Source of the DNA: Streptococcus vestibularis
Lineage (GTDB): Bacteria > Bacillota > Bacilli > Lactobacillales > Streptococcaceae
NCBI GenBank assembly: GCA_010604095.1
Contig: JAABLG010000002.1
Location: 129,836 to 193,835 of the forward strand
DNA length: 64,000 nt
Direction of reading: 5' to 3'
The translations under genes and the position numbers were made by a program. Below the pieces are notes generated by a model. That model was given only the letters and a program-made list of their open reading frames with translations. It ran no database searches and was not told where the DNA came from. Of this stretch, positions 52,809 to 62,631 are shown in pieces (the stretch's first letter is position 1; each line of letters opens with the position of its first letter).

Positions 52809-55478
52809 CTATACATGACGCCTACGAGTAGCTACTCCCGCAAGTCCAACCATCCCCAAACCTGCTAAGACGTAAACAGCTGTATCTGCTTCACCTGTTT
52901 GTGGTAGAGATGCTTGGTAGTCTGTTGCACCACGGCGATTTACCACTGCTTGTGTAGCTTCCACGGTAGCGTCTTGATTAGTAGAGACTTGTTCTAACTT
53001 AGCTGATACTACATGAGCTTTCTCAACTTTTGGTGTTTTTTGGCTAATAGCTACTTGTGGTTTAGTTGCTACTACTGGTTTCACAGCTGGGTGATGTTGT
53101 TGCTCAGACTGGATTTCTGGCTTCAATTCAGGTTTTTTAGCTGGTTGCTCTACTTGTTTAGGAGCATCTACTTTGGTAACCTTAGTTCCAACATAAACAA
53201 CCTTTTCAACCATAGGTGTAACAACTTTAGTTTCACTTGATGTGATTTCCCCTGTTACAGGATCTAACTTATACGTAGTCGTTACTGTTGTGTAACCTCG
53301 TGAACCAACATGTTTGTCGTCTGCTTTTTCTACACCTTTATCAAGAGTTGCATCTTGAACATACTTGATAGCAGTAGGAATCACATCAGTAATAGCAGTT
53401 TTTGTCTTAGTTCCTTTAGTCACTACTTTATCAACAGCAGCAATATCAGATAAGACTTTTTCAACTGCTTCAGGTTTATTATCTTTCAAAACGTAGCTTG
53501 TGCGGATAACCTTTTCACCATTCTTACCACCAACTTCAGCAATATAACCAAAGTCCTTGCTGTCATCTGACTTATAGATAACTTTAAATGGTGTTGTTAT
53601 TGTTTTTTCAGTAGGTTTAGCACCATAAACCACAAGACCATTTTGAACATCGGTTTTAGTGACAGTCTTGCTGTTTTTCATTGTAACTACAGCTGGGTCT
53701 TCGAAAAGCTTAGCGTATAACTTAGAATAGTAACCTGTCTCAGCTTCTGCAGTGAGTACTGGGCTATATGCTTCCGGGCTGTCGTATAAAAAATCTCCCT
53801 TAATTAACTTAATCGTATGGATTTTTCCATCTTTATCAGGACGATTAATATAGCGTTTAGGTTGGATACCAAAAATTCTTAGTTTAATGTACTCTCCTAA
53901 AGAATCTGCGAATGCTTCCATATTATTATCCCTTGTGTACTCCTCAACAACTTTATCTTTAAAGTAGGTATTATAGATTGCTTTAAATTCATCACTATCA
54001 GAAAAACCAACAAGGTTTTTATCGCTAAGTCCAAGTAATTGATATCCGCTAGAAAAGTCAATTATATGAGATAATTCATGTAATACATTAGAAAACATTA
54101 CTCTAGGTTGAGTAACCGATACATTTGTTTTTTCAACAGCTAATTCTTTACCGTCCACTTCTTCTACTACATAAATAGGGTCAGTTAACTTACGGTAATT
54201 TTTTAGTATAATATGCTTTGTATTCCCAAAGGCCGTTGCCCCAGCTGGAGTACCTTTATATGTTTTCTCTAATTGATTATCTGTTACAATCAATTTCAAA
54301 ATATTTTGACGAATCGCAAGTGGTAATTTTTTTAGATTTGTTTCAAACTCTTCACGTTCTTCAGCGGTCATAGTTGGAGCAGTTGTGTAGTCAATTTTAG
54401 TTCCGTAATAACCTCTACTATTGTTATAGCGTTGTGTTATGGTATCAAATGCATTTTGAACAAATTGATAGTTTTTTTCTGCCCCATCATCCCATAAATT
54501 ACTACCTTGCTCTTGATCATTTTTTTTAATACGATTTGCCACATCTTGAGCACGCATAAAGGCTGCTTTGGCATCCGCATACATACCGTCAGTGATGTAC
54601 TGACCAGAAAAATAACGTTTAATATCGTCAGAGTCGCTACTTTGAAGTGGTAAAATTTTTGAAAGGTATGAACCACTAGAAATATTATAAATTTTACCAG
54701 CAACAGTATTGAAATATTTCATTTCGTCCGTCGCATCATAGTCAACTATGCCAGGATGAAATTTCGTTGGTTTATAATACTCCTGTGGTATAAACTTATT
54801 CGTTTCCTTTGATACGACAAAAGCATACCCTGTTGATGCTAATTCACGAGGGGATTTCGCTGAATTCCTAAAATCGATTTTCTCCACCTCAGGAGTGAGA
54901 TCCAAGTAAATCTTATCAATAACGATACGATCACTTGGGACTTCTTTACTGTTATCAATATGATAAAACTTCTCAGTCACATAACGGTTAGTGTCATCTT
55001 TAACTCTTGGGTCAATAAGAGTGTCGAAGTCTGTTTGTTTAACTTCTGTTTTTTCTGTTGTCGTCGTTTGACCATCTTTAGCTTCTGAAACTACTTTAGT
55101 CACTCCAGCATCAAGATTTTCATCCAATCGATATTCCGTAGTTGCTTTAACAGTTTCTGTACTTGTTTTGCTATTCGTATCAACTCCTAGAAAAACAACG
55201 TCTGATGATTGCTTAGAATCTGTTGTAGTAGTTGTCGATGTTGTAACAGATTCAACAGCTGGTGCACTAGCTGTTGTCACAGCTGTATTAGCCTCAGCAG
55301 GAGTTGATGTATTATCTCCTCCACTTGTAGCTACAAGCTCTGTAACTGGGTTCGTTGTTGTATCTACGCTATCCGCATGTACTACCAATGGAGTTCCTCC
55401 AATAATAGCCATTCCTAAAATAACAGAGCACAATCCAATTTTCTTTTTACGCAAAGAAAAAAGTTGCTTCTTTTTCAT
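52809..55478 (-). CDS. LPXTG-anchored zinc metalloprotease (ATLF/M34-like)
   Basis: The 889-aa surface protein has a YSIRK-like signal (FSLRKKKIGLCSVILGMAI), a Thr/Ser-rich stalk, a catalytic domain with HELSH (about 464-468) and a downstream glutamate motif NNMEAFADSLGEY (about 519-531), a G5-like region (EKVVYVGTKVTK near 775) and a sorting signal LPQTG followed by a hydrophobic helix and RRRH. The HExxH...EAFA arrangement resembles anthrax-lethal-factor-like (M34/PPEP) peptidases rather than IgA1 proteases (M26). The substrate is unknown. Strong own promoter and AAAGGAGAG ribosome site. Confidence 0.88.
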   Translation of the reverse strand: MKKKQLFSLRKKKIGLCSVILGMAIIGGTPLVVHADSVDTTTNPVTELVATSGGDNTSTPAEANTAVTTASAPAVESVTTSTTTTTDSKQSSDVVFLGVDTNSKTSTETVKATTEYRLDENLDAGVTKVVSEAKDGQTTTTEKTEVKQTDFDTLIDPRVKDDTNRYVTEKFYHIDNSKEVPSDRIVIDKIYLDLTPEVEKIDFRNSAKSPRELASTGYAFVVSKETNKFIPQEYYKPTKFHPGIVDYDATDEMKYFNTVAGKIYNISSGSYLSKILPLQSSDSDDIKRYFSGQYITDGMYADAKAAFMRAQDVANRIKKNDQEQGSNLWDDGAEKNYQFVQNAFDTITQRYNNSRGYYGTKIDYTTAPTMTAEEREEFETNLKKLPLAIRQNILKLIVTDNQLEKTYKGTPAGATAFGNTKHIILKNYRKLTDPIYVVEEVDGKELAVEKTNVSVTQPRVMFSNVLHELSHIIDFSSGYQLLGLSDKNLVGFSDSDEFKAIYNTYFKDKVVEEYTRDNNMEAFADSLGEYIKLRIFGIQPKRYINRPDKDGKIHTIKLIKGDFLYDSPEAYSPVLTAEAETGYYSKLYAKLFEDPAVVTMKNSKTVTKTDVQNGLVVYGAKPTEKTITTPFKVIYKSDDSKDFGYIAEVGGKNGEKVIRTSYVLKDNKPEAVEKVLSDIAAVDKVVTKGTKTKTAITDVIPTAIKYVQDATLDKGVEKADDKHVGSRGYTTVTTTYKLDPVTGEITSSETKVVTPMVEKVVYVGTKVTKVDAPKQVEQPAKKPELKPEIQSEQQHHPAVKPVVATKPQVAISQKTPKVEKAHVVSAKLEQVSTNQDATVEATQAVVNRRGATDYQASLPQTGEADTAVYVLAGLGMVGLAGVATRRRHV

Positions 55479-55508
55479 AATTTTCTCTCCTTTTAACTTT
55501 ATGTTAGA

Positions 55509-55537
55509 ATTTTACTCCCGGAATTTAAGAGTGTCAA
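55509..55537 (-). promoter_or_regulatory. Promoter of the metalloprotease gene
   Basis: On the minus strand, -35 TTGACA (55537-55532), 17 nt, -10 TAAAAT (55514-55509). The start codon lies about 30 nt downstream. Confidence 0.85.
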
Positions 55538-56036
55538 GTATTTTTTGAAAATTTAAATCATTATTTCGAGTTGTTAAACCCCTTTAAAATAAGATTTTTC
55601 AAGATATTATAGAACTAGTATTATCATTTTATTATTATTAAGATTAGATTGATAATTAAAAAATAATTGTTTTTACACAATTTTAAAAATCGTAAAACCA
55701 TTACAATTCCAGTGATAATGTCAATGTATGTTCGTTTTATTTTCCTTTAATATTTTGAGAGTATAGAAAGCTAAACCTTCACACATTCATCATGATTTCT
55801 AATTTAAATTTTCTTAAAAGCATCCAAATAATTCTACTTTTTAAAAATAAAATTTGTATAAATAACGGTATATTTTTCACTAAATATTGAAAAATACTCC
55901 TCATAAAAGATACCATCAACACATTTTAGTTCAAAATACATAAATACGACACACAAACTTAATATCATTTTATAAAGTAACTCAAAACTTTTAGAAAAGA
56001 AGCTCATAATATTCACACAAAATACTTAAACGCATC
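55538..56036. other. Very AT-rich gap without a convincing gene
   Basis: About 500 bp of AT-rich DNA. A 60-codon minus-strand frame (55834-56016; MNIMSFFSKSFELLYK...) has no ribosome site and low-complexity composition. It may be a degraded gene. No structured element was found. Confidence 0.5.
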
Positions 56037-56061
56037 AAAAAAAGCCGGACCTCAGTCCAAC
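56037..56061 (-). terminator. Terminator after the polA operon
   Basis: GTTGGAC/GTCCGGC stem (with G-U pairs) followed on the minus strand by TTTTTTT. Confidence 0.85.
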
Positions 56062-56077
56062 TTTCATCTTTCTAATT

Positions 56078-56194
56078 CTACTTAGTCATAAAGTAGGTGA
56101 TAATCACCAATACTGCTACGATAGCTAGGACAACGGCTAGAAATCCCAACATATAACGCAAGAGAAAGTAGGTAAATGGAAAATTTTCTTTCAT
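56078..56194 (-). CDS. 38-aa membrane peptide downstream of polA
   Basis: The product starts MKENFPFTYFLLRYMLGFLA and is a single membrane helix ending YFMTK. It begins 3 bp after the polA stop and is closed by the terminator, so it is cotranscribed. The family is unknown to me. Confidence 0.65.
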   Translation of the reverse strand: MKENFPFTYFLLRYMLGFLAVVLAIVAVLVIITYFMTK

Positions 56195-56197
56195 GTT

Positions 56198-58837
56198 TTA
56201 CTTTGCCTCATACCATGTACGGCCGTCATTCTCATCTGCAATGAGTGGGACAGCGAGTTCGACTGCAGCTTCCATAGTTTCTTTAACCAAGGCTTTCATG
56301 GCTACAAGTTCATCGTTTGGCACCTCAAGGACGATTTCATCGTGCACTTGGAGGAGCATTTTAGTTTTATACCCACCTTCTACCAAAGCCTTGTCTAAGT
56401 TAATCATAGCAATCTTGAGGATATCAGCAGCACTTCCCTGAATAGGCGAGTTGATGGCTGTACGCTCTGCGAAGTTGCGAACATTAAAGTTACGAGAATT
56501 GATATCTGGCAACTCACGACGGCGATGGAAGAGGGTTTCTACATAACCCTTATCCTTGGCCTCACGAACCACATTATCCATATAGGCCTTGATACCAGGA
56601 TAACGCTCAAAGTAGGTGTCGATATACTCCTTGGCCTTCTTACGGCTAATGCCAAGGTTGTTAGAAAGGCCGAAGTCAGAAATGCCATAAACGATACCAA
56701 AGTTCACAGCCTTGGCGTTACGACGATCGTTAGGTGTGACATCCTCTGGCTTTTCAATACCAAAGACACGCATAGCTGTAGAGGTATGGATATCTGCCCC
56801 CTCTTTAAAGGCTGCAATCAAATGCTCATCTCCCGAAATGTGGGCAAGCACGCGCAACTCAATCTGTGAGTAATCCGAGCTTAAAAGTACTGCGTCCTCA
56901 GTCGATGGGACAAAAGCCTTACGGATGAGACGACCTTGCTCCAAGCGAACAGGGATATTTTGCAAGTTTGGATCCACTGATGAGAGGCGACCTGTCTGAG
57001 TTAGATCTTGCACATAACGTGTATGGATCTTGCCATCCTCAAGGATATAATCCTGAAGCCCCAAGACATAGGTAGACTGAAGCTTAGTGATTTGGCGGTA
57101 CTCCAAAATCTTAGCTACGATTGGAGCAATTGGTGCCAAACGTTCAAGGACATCAACAGCTGTCGAGTAACCGGTCTTGGTTTTCTTAGTGTATTCCAAA
57201 GGTAGTCCCATCTTTTCGAAGAGGATGACACCCAACTGTTTTGGCGAGTTGATATTAAACTCTTCGCCCGCCATCTCATAGATTTCTTGGGTCAATTTAT
57301 CGATGACTACTTGGTTTTCCACTGCCATCTCGTTAAGGGTTTGCCCCTTGACCTTAATACCAGCGATTTCCATCTTAGCTAGCACATTTGCCAGTGGTAA
57401 CTCCATGTCAAAGAGAAGCTCTGATTGACCGTGTTCAGCCAATTTTTCAAGCATAACCGGTTTAGCAACCTGAAGGACCTTGACTTTTTTAGCTAGATGG
57501 CTGAGCAAGACCTCTTTTTCAGGAACCGCACGCTTAGCTCCCTTGCCATAGACCACTTCATCTGTTTCCAACGGTAGGTCCGTATAGAGACGGGCAATGG
57601 TTGACAATTCATTGTCTTCAACGGTTGATAGCAGATACTTGGCCAGACGTGCATCAAAATTAGCCGTAGGCAAGTCAATCCCTAAATGGCTCAAAAGCAC
57701 CTTACTACGCTTGAAATCGTAGATATTAACAGCTTTTGAAAGAGCTGTCTGGAATGCCTCTGATTTGAGTAGGTCAGTATCTGTAGACGCATAAATCTGC
57801 TTGTCATTCCCCCAAGCAAAACCGATGATAGGTTCTGTGTGATAATTGTCACCAAGGATTTCAAAATAGAAGAAATCTTCAGAGCTAAAGTGATCTTCTG
57901 TCACTTGACTAGGCTCTGCGTAGGCCACATCAAAATCTTGTGGCACAGCCTCGCCACCTAGGGCATTTTTGAACTGAACAAAGCCCATTTCGTCATAAAA
58001 GGCTGCCAATTTTTCAAGGTCAGGTCCCGTAAAGGCCGTATCATCTAGGCCAATTTCAATAGGAGACTGGGTATCAATGGTCGCCAAGGTCTTAGAAAGG
58101 AAGGCCTGTTCCTTATCATTGATGAGATTTTCCTTCATTTTGGACTTCTTCATCTCATCAATATGCTCATAGATACCTTCAAGGGAACCGTGTTCCAAGA
58201 GGAGCTTGAGACCAGTCTTTTCACCAATCTTAGTAACTCCTGGAATATTATCGGACTTATCACCCATGAGAGCCTTAAGGTCGATGAATTGCGCAGGGGT
58301 AATACCCATTTTCTCCATGAGGTAGTCAGGTGTGAAGGCCTCAAACTCAGCCACACCTTTCTTCGAAATCTCAACGACAGTATTTTCATCAGTCAGCTGA
58401 ATCAAGTCTTTATCCCCAGAGACAACAGTAATTTGATAGTCCTCACTGGTATTTTCAGCCATCTTAGCCAAGGTACCGATAATGTCGTCTGCCTCGTACT
58501 GAGCCAGATCATAATAGGCGATACCACGTGCAGCCAACATCTCACGGATATAAGGGAACTGCTCACGGAATTCCTCTGGAGTCTTGGCACGACCAGCCTT
58601 ATAGTCCGCAAACATCTCTGTACGGAAAGTTGTTTTCCCAGCATCAAAGGCTACCAAAACATGAGTCGGTTGGATACGCTCAAGCAGGTTGTCCAACATA
58701 AGGTGGAAACCGTAGATAGCATTGGTATGAAGGCCATTATTGTTACGAAAACGGTCAATTTGATTATAAAGTGCGAAAAAAGCACGAAAGGCAACGGATG
58801 AACCGTCAATTAGGAGTAATTTTTTCTGATTAGTCAT
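56198..58837 (-). CDS. polA: DNA polymerase I
   Basis: The 879-aa enzyme has an N-terminal 5'-3' exonuclease (LLIDGSSVAFRAFFAL, YEADDIIGTLA, GDKDLIQL, GDKSDNIPGV), a degenerate 3'-5' exonuclease-like middle domain and the polymerase domain (YSQIELRVLAHISGD, RRNAKAVNFGIVYGIS, LQVHDEIVLEVP). It works in Okazaki fragment maturation and repair. The ATG lies 6 nt after a TGC-TATAAT box with no Shine-Dalgarno. Confidence 0.98.
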   Translation of the reverse strand: MTNQKKLLLIDGSSVAFRAFFALYNQIDRFRNNNGLHTNAIYGFHLMLDNLLERIQPTHVLVAFDAGKTTFRTEMFADYKAGRAKTPEEFREQFPYIREMLAARGIAYYDLAQYEADDIIGTLAKMAENTSEDYQITVVSGDKDLIQLTDENTVVEISKKGVAEFEAFTPDYLMEKMGITPAQFIDLKALMGDKSDNIPGVTKIGEKTGLKLLLEHGSLEGIYEHIDEMKKSKMKENLINDKEQAFLSKTLATIDTQSPIEIGLDDTAFTGPDLEKLAAFYDEMGFVQFKNALGGEAVPQDFDVAYAEPSQVTEDHFSSEDFFYFEILGDNYHTEPIIGFAWGNDKQIYASTDTDLLKSEAFQTALSKAVNIYDFKRSKVLLSHLGIDLPTANFDARLAKYLLSTVEDNELSTIARLYTDLPLETDEVVYGKGAKRAVPEKEVLLSHLAKKVKVLQVAKPVMLEKLAEHGQSELLFDMELPLANVLAKMEIAGIKVKGQTLNEMAVENQVVIDKLTQEIYEMAGEEFNINSPKQLGVILFEKMGLPLEYTKKTKTGYSTAVDVLERLAPIAPIVAKILEYRQITKLQSTYVLGLQDYILEDGKIHTRYVQDLTQTGRLSSVDPNLQNIPVRLEQGRLIRKAFVPSTEDAVLLSSDYSQIELRVLAHISGDEHLIAAFKEGADIHTSTAMRVFGIEKPEDVTPNDRRNAKAVNFGIVYGISDFGLSNNLGISRKKAKEYIDTYFERYPGIKAYMDNVVREAKDKGYVETLFHRRRELPDINSRNFNVRNFAERTAINSPIQGSAADILKIAMINLDKALVEGGYKTKMLLQVHDEIVLEVPNDELVAMKALVKETMEAAVELAVPLIADENDGRTWYEAK

Positions 58838-58852
58838 AGGTTTATTATAGCA
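58838..58852 (-). promoter_or_regulatory. Leaderless extended -10 promoter of polA
   Basis: On the minus strand, TGC-TATAAT (-10 at 58849-58844), AAACCT, then ATG at 58837. Confidence 0.7.
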
Positions 58853-58995
58853 TAGATGAGAGCATTGGTTTTAATTGAAAATCTCTTATTTTAGGGAGAC
58901 TCTTTTGTAAAAATAGCTAGTCAACATCTGATGACAAAAGTCCGCCCATAAAACGACCTCAGGCATTTCCCACCTCCACGCCCCATAGGCAAATG

Positions 58996-59011
58996 TGCTA
59001 TAATAGAAGCT
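58996..59011 (+). promoter_or_regulatory. Leaderless extended -10 promoter of mutS2
   Basis: TGC-TATAAT (-10 at 58999-59004), AGAAGCT (7 nt), then ATG at 59012. No Shine-Dalgarno. Confidence 0.7.
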
Positions 59012-61360
59012 ATGAACACAAAGATTTTAGACCAATTAGAATTTAACAAGGTCAAGGACCAGTTCACAGAATACCTGCAGACCGAACAGGCTCAGGCGGA
59101 GTTACGTAACTTGGTGCCTATGACCAATCCAGAAAGAATTCAAAATCAATTTACAGAAATTCAAGAAATGGCAGAGATTTTCGTAGAGCACCATAGCTTT
59201 GCCATTGGTAGCTTGCGAGATATTTCTGAGCCCTTGCGTCGCTTAGAGCTAGATGCTGACCTCAACATTCATGAGCTCATTGCTATCAAGAGGGTGCTAC
59301 AAGCTTCAGCTGACCTAGGTCGTTTCTACGCTGACCTTGAAAATGTAGAGCTCATCGCCCTTAAACGTCTTTTTGATAAGATTGAAGCCTTCCCAAGTCT
59401 ACAAGGCAGTCTTCAGAGCATCAATGACGGTGGTTTTATTGAGCATTTTGCTAGCCCAGAGTTGCAAAATATTCGTCGCCAACTTAAATCTTGTGATGAT
59501 GCCATTCGCCAGACCTTGCAAGACATTCTCAAGAAATCTGGCCACATGTTGGCTGAGAGTTTGATTGCTAGTCGTAACGGTCGTTCGGTGCTTCCTGTCA
59601 AAAACACCTACCGTAACCGTATTGCTGGAGTTGTGCATGACATCTCAAGCTCTGGAAACACAGTATATATCGAGCCACGCGCCGTTATCCAGCTTAACGA
59701 AGAAATTACACAATTACGTGCAGACGAACGCCACGAGATGGCCCGCATCCTGCATGAACTGTCTGACCAACTCCGTCCACAAGCGACTGCTATCGCCAAC
59801 AACGCTTGGATTTTGGGCCACATGGATTTCATTCGAGGAAAATACCTCTATCTCCATGATAAAAAAGCGGTTATTCCAAAGATTAGTGACAACCAAACAC
59901 TACAACTACTTAACGTTCGTCACCCTCTTTTGGTCAATCCTGTAGCCAACGATTTGCACTTTGATGAGGACCTTACGGCCATTGTCATCACAGGTCCCAA
60001 TACTGGTGGTAAAACGGTCATGCTTAAAACGCTAGGACTAGCACAACTAATGGCTCAATCTGGTCTACCAATTTTAGCTGATAAGGGCAGCCGTGTCGCC
60101 ATTTTCCAAGAGATTTTTGCGGATATCGGAGATGAACAGTCTATCGAACAGAGTTTGTCAACATTCTCTAGTCACATGACCCACATTGTTGAGATTCTGA
60201 ATGCTGCCAACAGTAACAGTCTGGTCTTGGTCGATGAGCTTGGGGCTGGTACCGACCCTCAGGAAGGGGCTAGTCTAGCCATGGCAATCCTAGAGCACCT
60301 CCGTTTGAGCCAGATTAAGACCATGGCTACTACTCACTATCCTGAGCTTAAGGCCTATGGGATTGAGACGCAACATGTGGAAAATGCCAGCATGGAGTTT
60401 GACACAGCGACTTTAAGTCCTACCTATCGTTTTATGCAAGGGGTTCCTGGTCGTTCTAATGCCTTTGAAATTGCTCGACGCCTCGGTTTGAATGAGATTA
60501 TTGTCAAGGAGGCAGAAAACCTCACGGATACTGATAGTGATGTCAACCGTATCATCGAGCAACTTGAGGCCCAAACTGTGGAAACACAAAAACGTCTGGA
60601 ACACATCAAGGACGTTGAGCAAGAGAACCTTAAATTCAACCGTGCGGTTAAGAAACTCTATAATGAATTCTCCCATGAGTACGACAAGGAACTCGAAAAA
60701 GCTCAAAAAGAAATTCAGGATATGGTTGATACAGCTTTGGCTGAGAGCGATAGTATTCTCAAAAATCTCCATGATAAGAGTCAACTCAAGCCTCATGAAG
60801 TTATCGATGCCAAAGGAAAACTCAAGAAACTTGCCCCACAAGTGGACCTCTCTAAGAATAAGGTCCTTCGTAAGGCTAAGAAAGAAAAGGCTGCGCGTGC
60901 CCCTCGTGTTGGAGATGATATCATCGTTACCGCCTATGGTCAACGTGGTACTCTTACCAGTCAGACCAAAAATGGTAACTGGGAAGCTCAAGTAGGTCTC
61001 ATCAAGATGACACTCAAAGCGGATGAATTCACTCTGGTTCGTGCCCAAGCTGAAGCCCAACAACCTAAGAAGAAACAGATTAACGTGGTTAAAAAAGCCA
61101 AGAAGGCATCTGGTGGTCCTCGTGCCCGTCTAGACCTTCGTGGGAAACGTTACGAAGAAGCTATGCAAGAGCTTGATGCCTTTATTGACCAAGCCCTACT
61201 TAATAACATGAGTCAGGTGGACATCATCCACGGTATTGGTACAGGTGTTATCCGTGATGCTGTTACCAAATATCTCCGCCGTCATCGCCATGTTAAAAGT
61301 TTTGAATATGCCCCACAAAGTGCCGGTGGTTCTGGATGTACCATTGCAACTCTAGGGTAA
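59012..61360 (+). CDS. mutS2: Endonuclease MutS2
   Basis: The 782-aa ATPase/nuclease resolves branched DNA and (as RqcU) stalled or collided ribosomes. It has the MutS core, Walker [14 protein letters not shown] (about 329), Walker [17 protein letters not shown], a coiled-coil region (510-620), a KOW-like segment and the C-terminal Smr domain with [12 protein letters not shown] and [12 protein letters not shown]. Full length. It is divergent from polA with about 160 bp between. Confidence 0.96.
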   Translation: MNTKILDQLEFNKVKDQFTEYLQTEQAQAELRNLVPMTNPERIQNQFTEIQEMAEIFVEHHSFAIGSLRDISEPLRRLELDADLNIHELIAIKRVLQASADLGRFYADLENVELIALKRLFDKIEAFPSLQGSLQSINDGGFIEHFASPELQNIRRQLKSCDDAIRQTLQDILKKSGHMLAESLIASRNGRSVLPVKNTYRNRIAGVVHDISSSGNTVYIEPRAVIQLNEEITQLRADERHEMARILHELSDQLRPQATAIANNAWILGHMDFIRGKYLYLHDKKAVIPKISDNQTLQLLNVRHPLLVNPVANDLHFDEDLTAIVITGPNTGGKTVMLKTLGLAQLMAQSGLPILADKGSRVAIFQEIFADIGDEQSIEQSLSTFSSHMTHIVEILNAANSNSLVLVDELGAGTDPQEGASLAMAILEHLRLSQIKTMATTHYPELKAYGIETQHVENASMEFDTATLSPTYRFMQGVPGRSNAFEIARRLGLNEIIVKEAENLTDTDSDVNRIIEQLEAQTVETQKRLEHIKDVEQENLKFNRAVKKLYNEFSHEYDKELEKAQKEIQDMVDTALAESDSILKNLHDKSQLKPHEVIDAKGKLKKLAPQVDLSKNKVLRKAKKEKAARAPRVGDDIIVTAYGQRGTLTSQTKNGNWEAQVGLIKMTLKADEFTLVRAQAEAQQPKKKQINVVKKAKKASGGPRARLDLRGKRYEEAMQELDAFIDQALLNNMSQVDIIHGIGTGVIRDAVTKYLRRHRHVKSFEYAPQSAGGSGCTIATLG

Positions 61361-61370
61361 GCAATATAAG

Positions 61371-61400
61371 AAAGACTGAGACACTATGTCCAGTCTTTTT
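61371..61400 (+). terminator. Terminator after mutS2
   Basis: AAAGACTG/CAGTCTTT stem followed by TTC. Confidence 0.8.
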
Positions 61401-61422
61401 CATACGCTCCAAATCCAGTAAC

Positions 61423-61452
61423 AAAAAAAAGGCTCCCTCAATCAAGGAAGAC
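61423..61452 (-). terminator. Terminator after cvpA
   Basis: GTCTTCCT/AGGGAGCC stem (one mismatch) followed on the minus strand by TTTTTTTT. Confidence 0.72.
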
Positions 61453-61461
61453 TTCTTTTTT

Positions 61462-62004
61462 CTATATCACACTGGTCCACAAGTGCTGGATGATTTGACT
61501 CACTGGAAAATAGTAATTAATCAAAAAACGTAATACCCAACTTGATGACAGGAGTGTTTGGATGTTGTTCATAGGCACAGTTGCAAGAATGTTACCTAAC
61601 ATGGTCACGGGAACAAGGCTCACCAATGAAGCCAAGACACCACCTACCACTTGGTAACGTCTCTGGTCAAGTCGCTCAATTCTCACAAAATGAAAGAAAA
61701 TCCCAAGAAAACGCAAACCATAATAAGCCACACAGTAGATGGCGAAATAAGCGACACCAGCATAGTAGACACGGTCAAGTGAAAAAATATTCTGGTCTGT
61801 AAAGAAAGCTATGCTAGCATCCCTAGTCGGATTGGTATAAGGTACCCAAAGATTAATAGCCTCGCCTAGCGGTTGATAAAAATAAGCAGCCACACCCATG
61901 GCGATAATGACTGAAACCACATAATAGGCTTGCATAAAGAGACCACGACGGTAGCCAATGTAAAAATTCCAAGCTACAATGGCTAAGACAAGAAGCCCAA
62001 TCAT
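61462..62004 (-). CDS. CvpA family membrane protein
   Basis: The 180-aa protein has four to five membrane segments. The N-terminal pattern (NFYIGYRRGLFMQAYYVVSVIIAMGVAAYFYQPL) and C-terminal VLASLVSLVPVTML match CvpA (colicin V production) proteins. It overlaps the zapA-like gene by 4 bp. In streptococci the zapA-cvpA-mutS2 neighbourhood is conserved. The molecular role is still poorly defined in the family. Confidence 0.9.
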   Translation of the reverse strand: MIGLLVLAIVAWNFYIGYRRGLFMQAYYVVSVIIAMGVAAYFYQPLGEAINLWVPYTNPTRDASIAFFTDQNIFSLDRVYYAGVAYFAIYCVAYYGLRFLGIFFHFVRIERLDQRRYQVVGGVLASLVSLVPVTMLGNILATVPMNNIQTLLSSSWVLRFLINYYFPVSQIIQHLWTSVI

Positions 62005-62312
62005 GCGTCATCCCCATTACGCTTAGCCGTTGCTTTGCCTTTTAGTTGTTCGAGTTGCTTAGCTCTTAGGATTTCCAACTCTTTTTCCATATCTTCCACT
62101 TGGATTTCACGTTCTAATTGCGTTGACAATGAATTAATAGCCATTAAAATAGCGATGGTTTCATTGTCAGCCTTTTTCATCTGCTCCTTGATAATATTAT
62201 ATTTTTCATGAGCAACACGCTCTACTTCTTCCATGAATAGATTATCCTTGTCAGTCGTTAGCGTCAGTTTTTTCTCTCCAAAATGAAATTTGTAACGGTT
62301 TTTACTTGCCAT
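62001..62312 (-). CDS. Cell division protein ZapA-like
   Basis: The 103-aa protein has a compact N-terminal domain (NRYKFHFGEKKLTLTTDKDNLFMEEVERVAHEKY) and a coiled coil (MEKELEILRAKQLEQLKG), as in ZapA, which bundles FtsZ. No convincing Shine-Dalgarno precedes the ATG. Its stop overlaps cvpA. Confidence 0.88.
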   Translation of the reverse strand: MASKNRYKFHFGEKKLTLTTDKDNLFMEEVERVAHEKYNIIKEQMKKADNETIAILMAINSLSTQLEREIQVEDMEKELEILRAKQLEQLKGKATAKRNGDDA

Positions 62313-62615
62313 TTGCTTATTAACTGCCTAATTAATGGTGGTCATAGATTGTCCACCGCAGCTTCTCCTTACTTATTAGTGTAGTAGATTTCCTTCTTAC
62401 CGAACAAGATTTATACACTTGCCTTGGGGCGTATTTGATACTCAAATGCCAGACACTCTTTTACAATTTAGAAAAAAAGGCAAAAATCGGCATTCTCTTT
62501 TTAATCATTATATCCTAAATTTTAACTTTCGTAAATTTTAGACTTTGCACTTCCCCAGAAAAATCATTTTTCAAGACTTAGTCCCTGTAAAATATCTGCC
62601 AATTCTCCTTTTTTG
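62313..62615. other. zapA-rnhC divergent intergenic region
   Basis: No gene of note. On the minus strand a TATAAT (about 62506-62511) would give a ~190-nt zapA leader, containing AAGGAGAAGCTGC followed by a GTG-GAC-AAT-CTA-TGA micro-ORF and a GGTGG/CCACC hairpin (about 62338-62357). Confidence 0.4.
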
Positions 62616-62631
62616 TGCTAAAATAGATTCC
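62616..62631 (+). promoter_or_regulatory. Leaderless extended -10 promoter of rnhC
   Basis: TGC-TAAAAT (-10 at 62619-62624), AGATTCC (7 nt), then ATG at 62632. No Shine-Dalgarno. Confidence 0.65.

Noticed and set aside
55834..56016. 60-codon hydrophobic frame on the minus strand
   Set aside because: No Shine-Dalgarno, extreme AT composition and no family resemblance; kept only as a possible relic in the gap entry.
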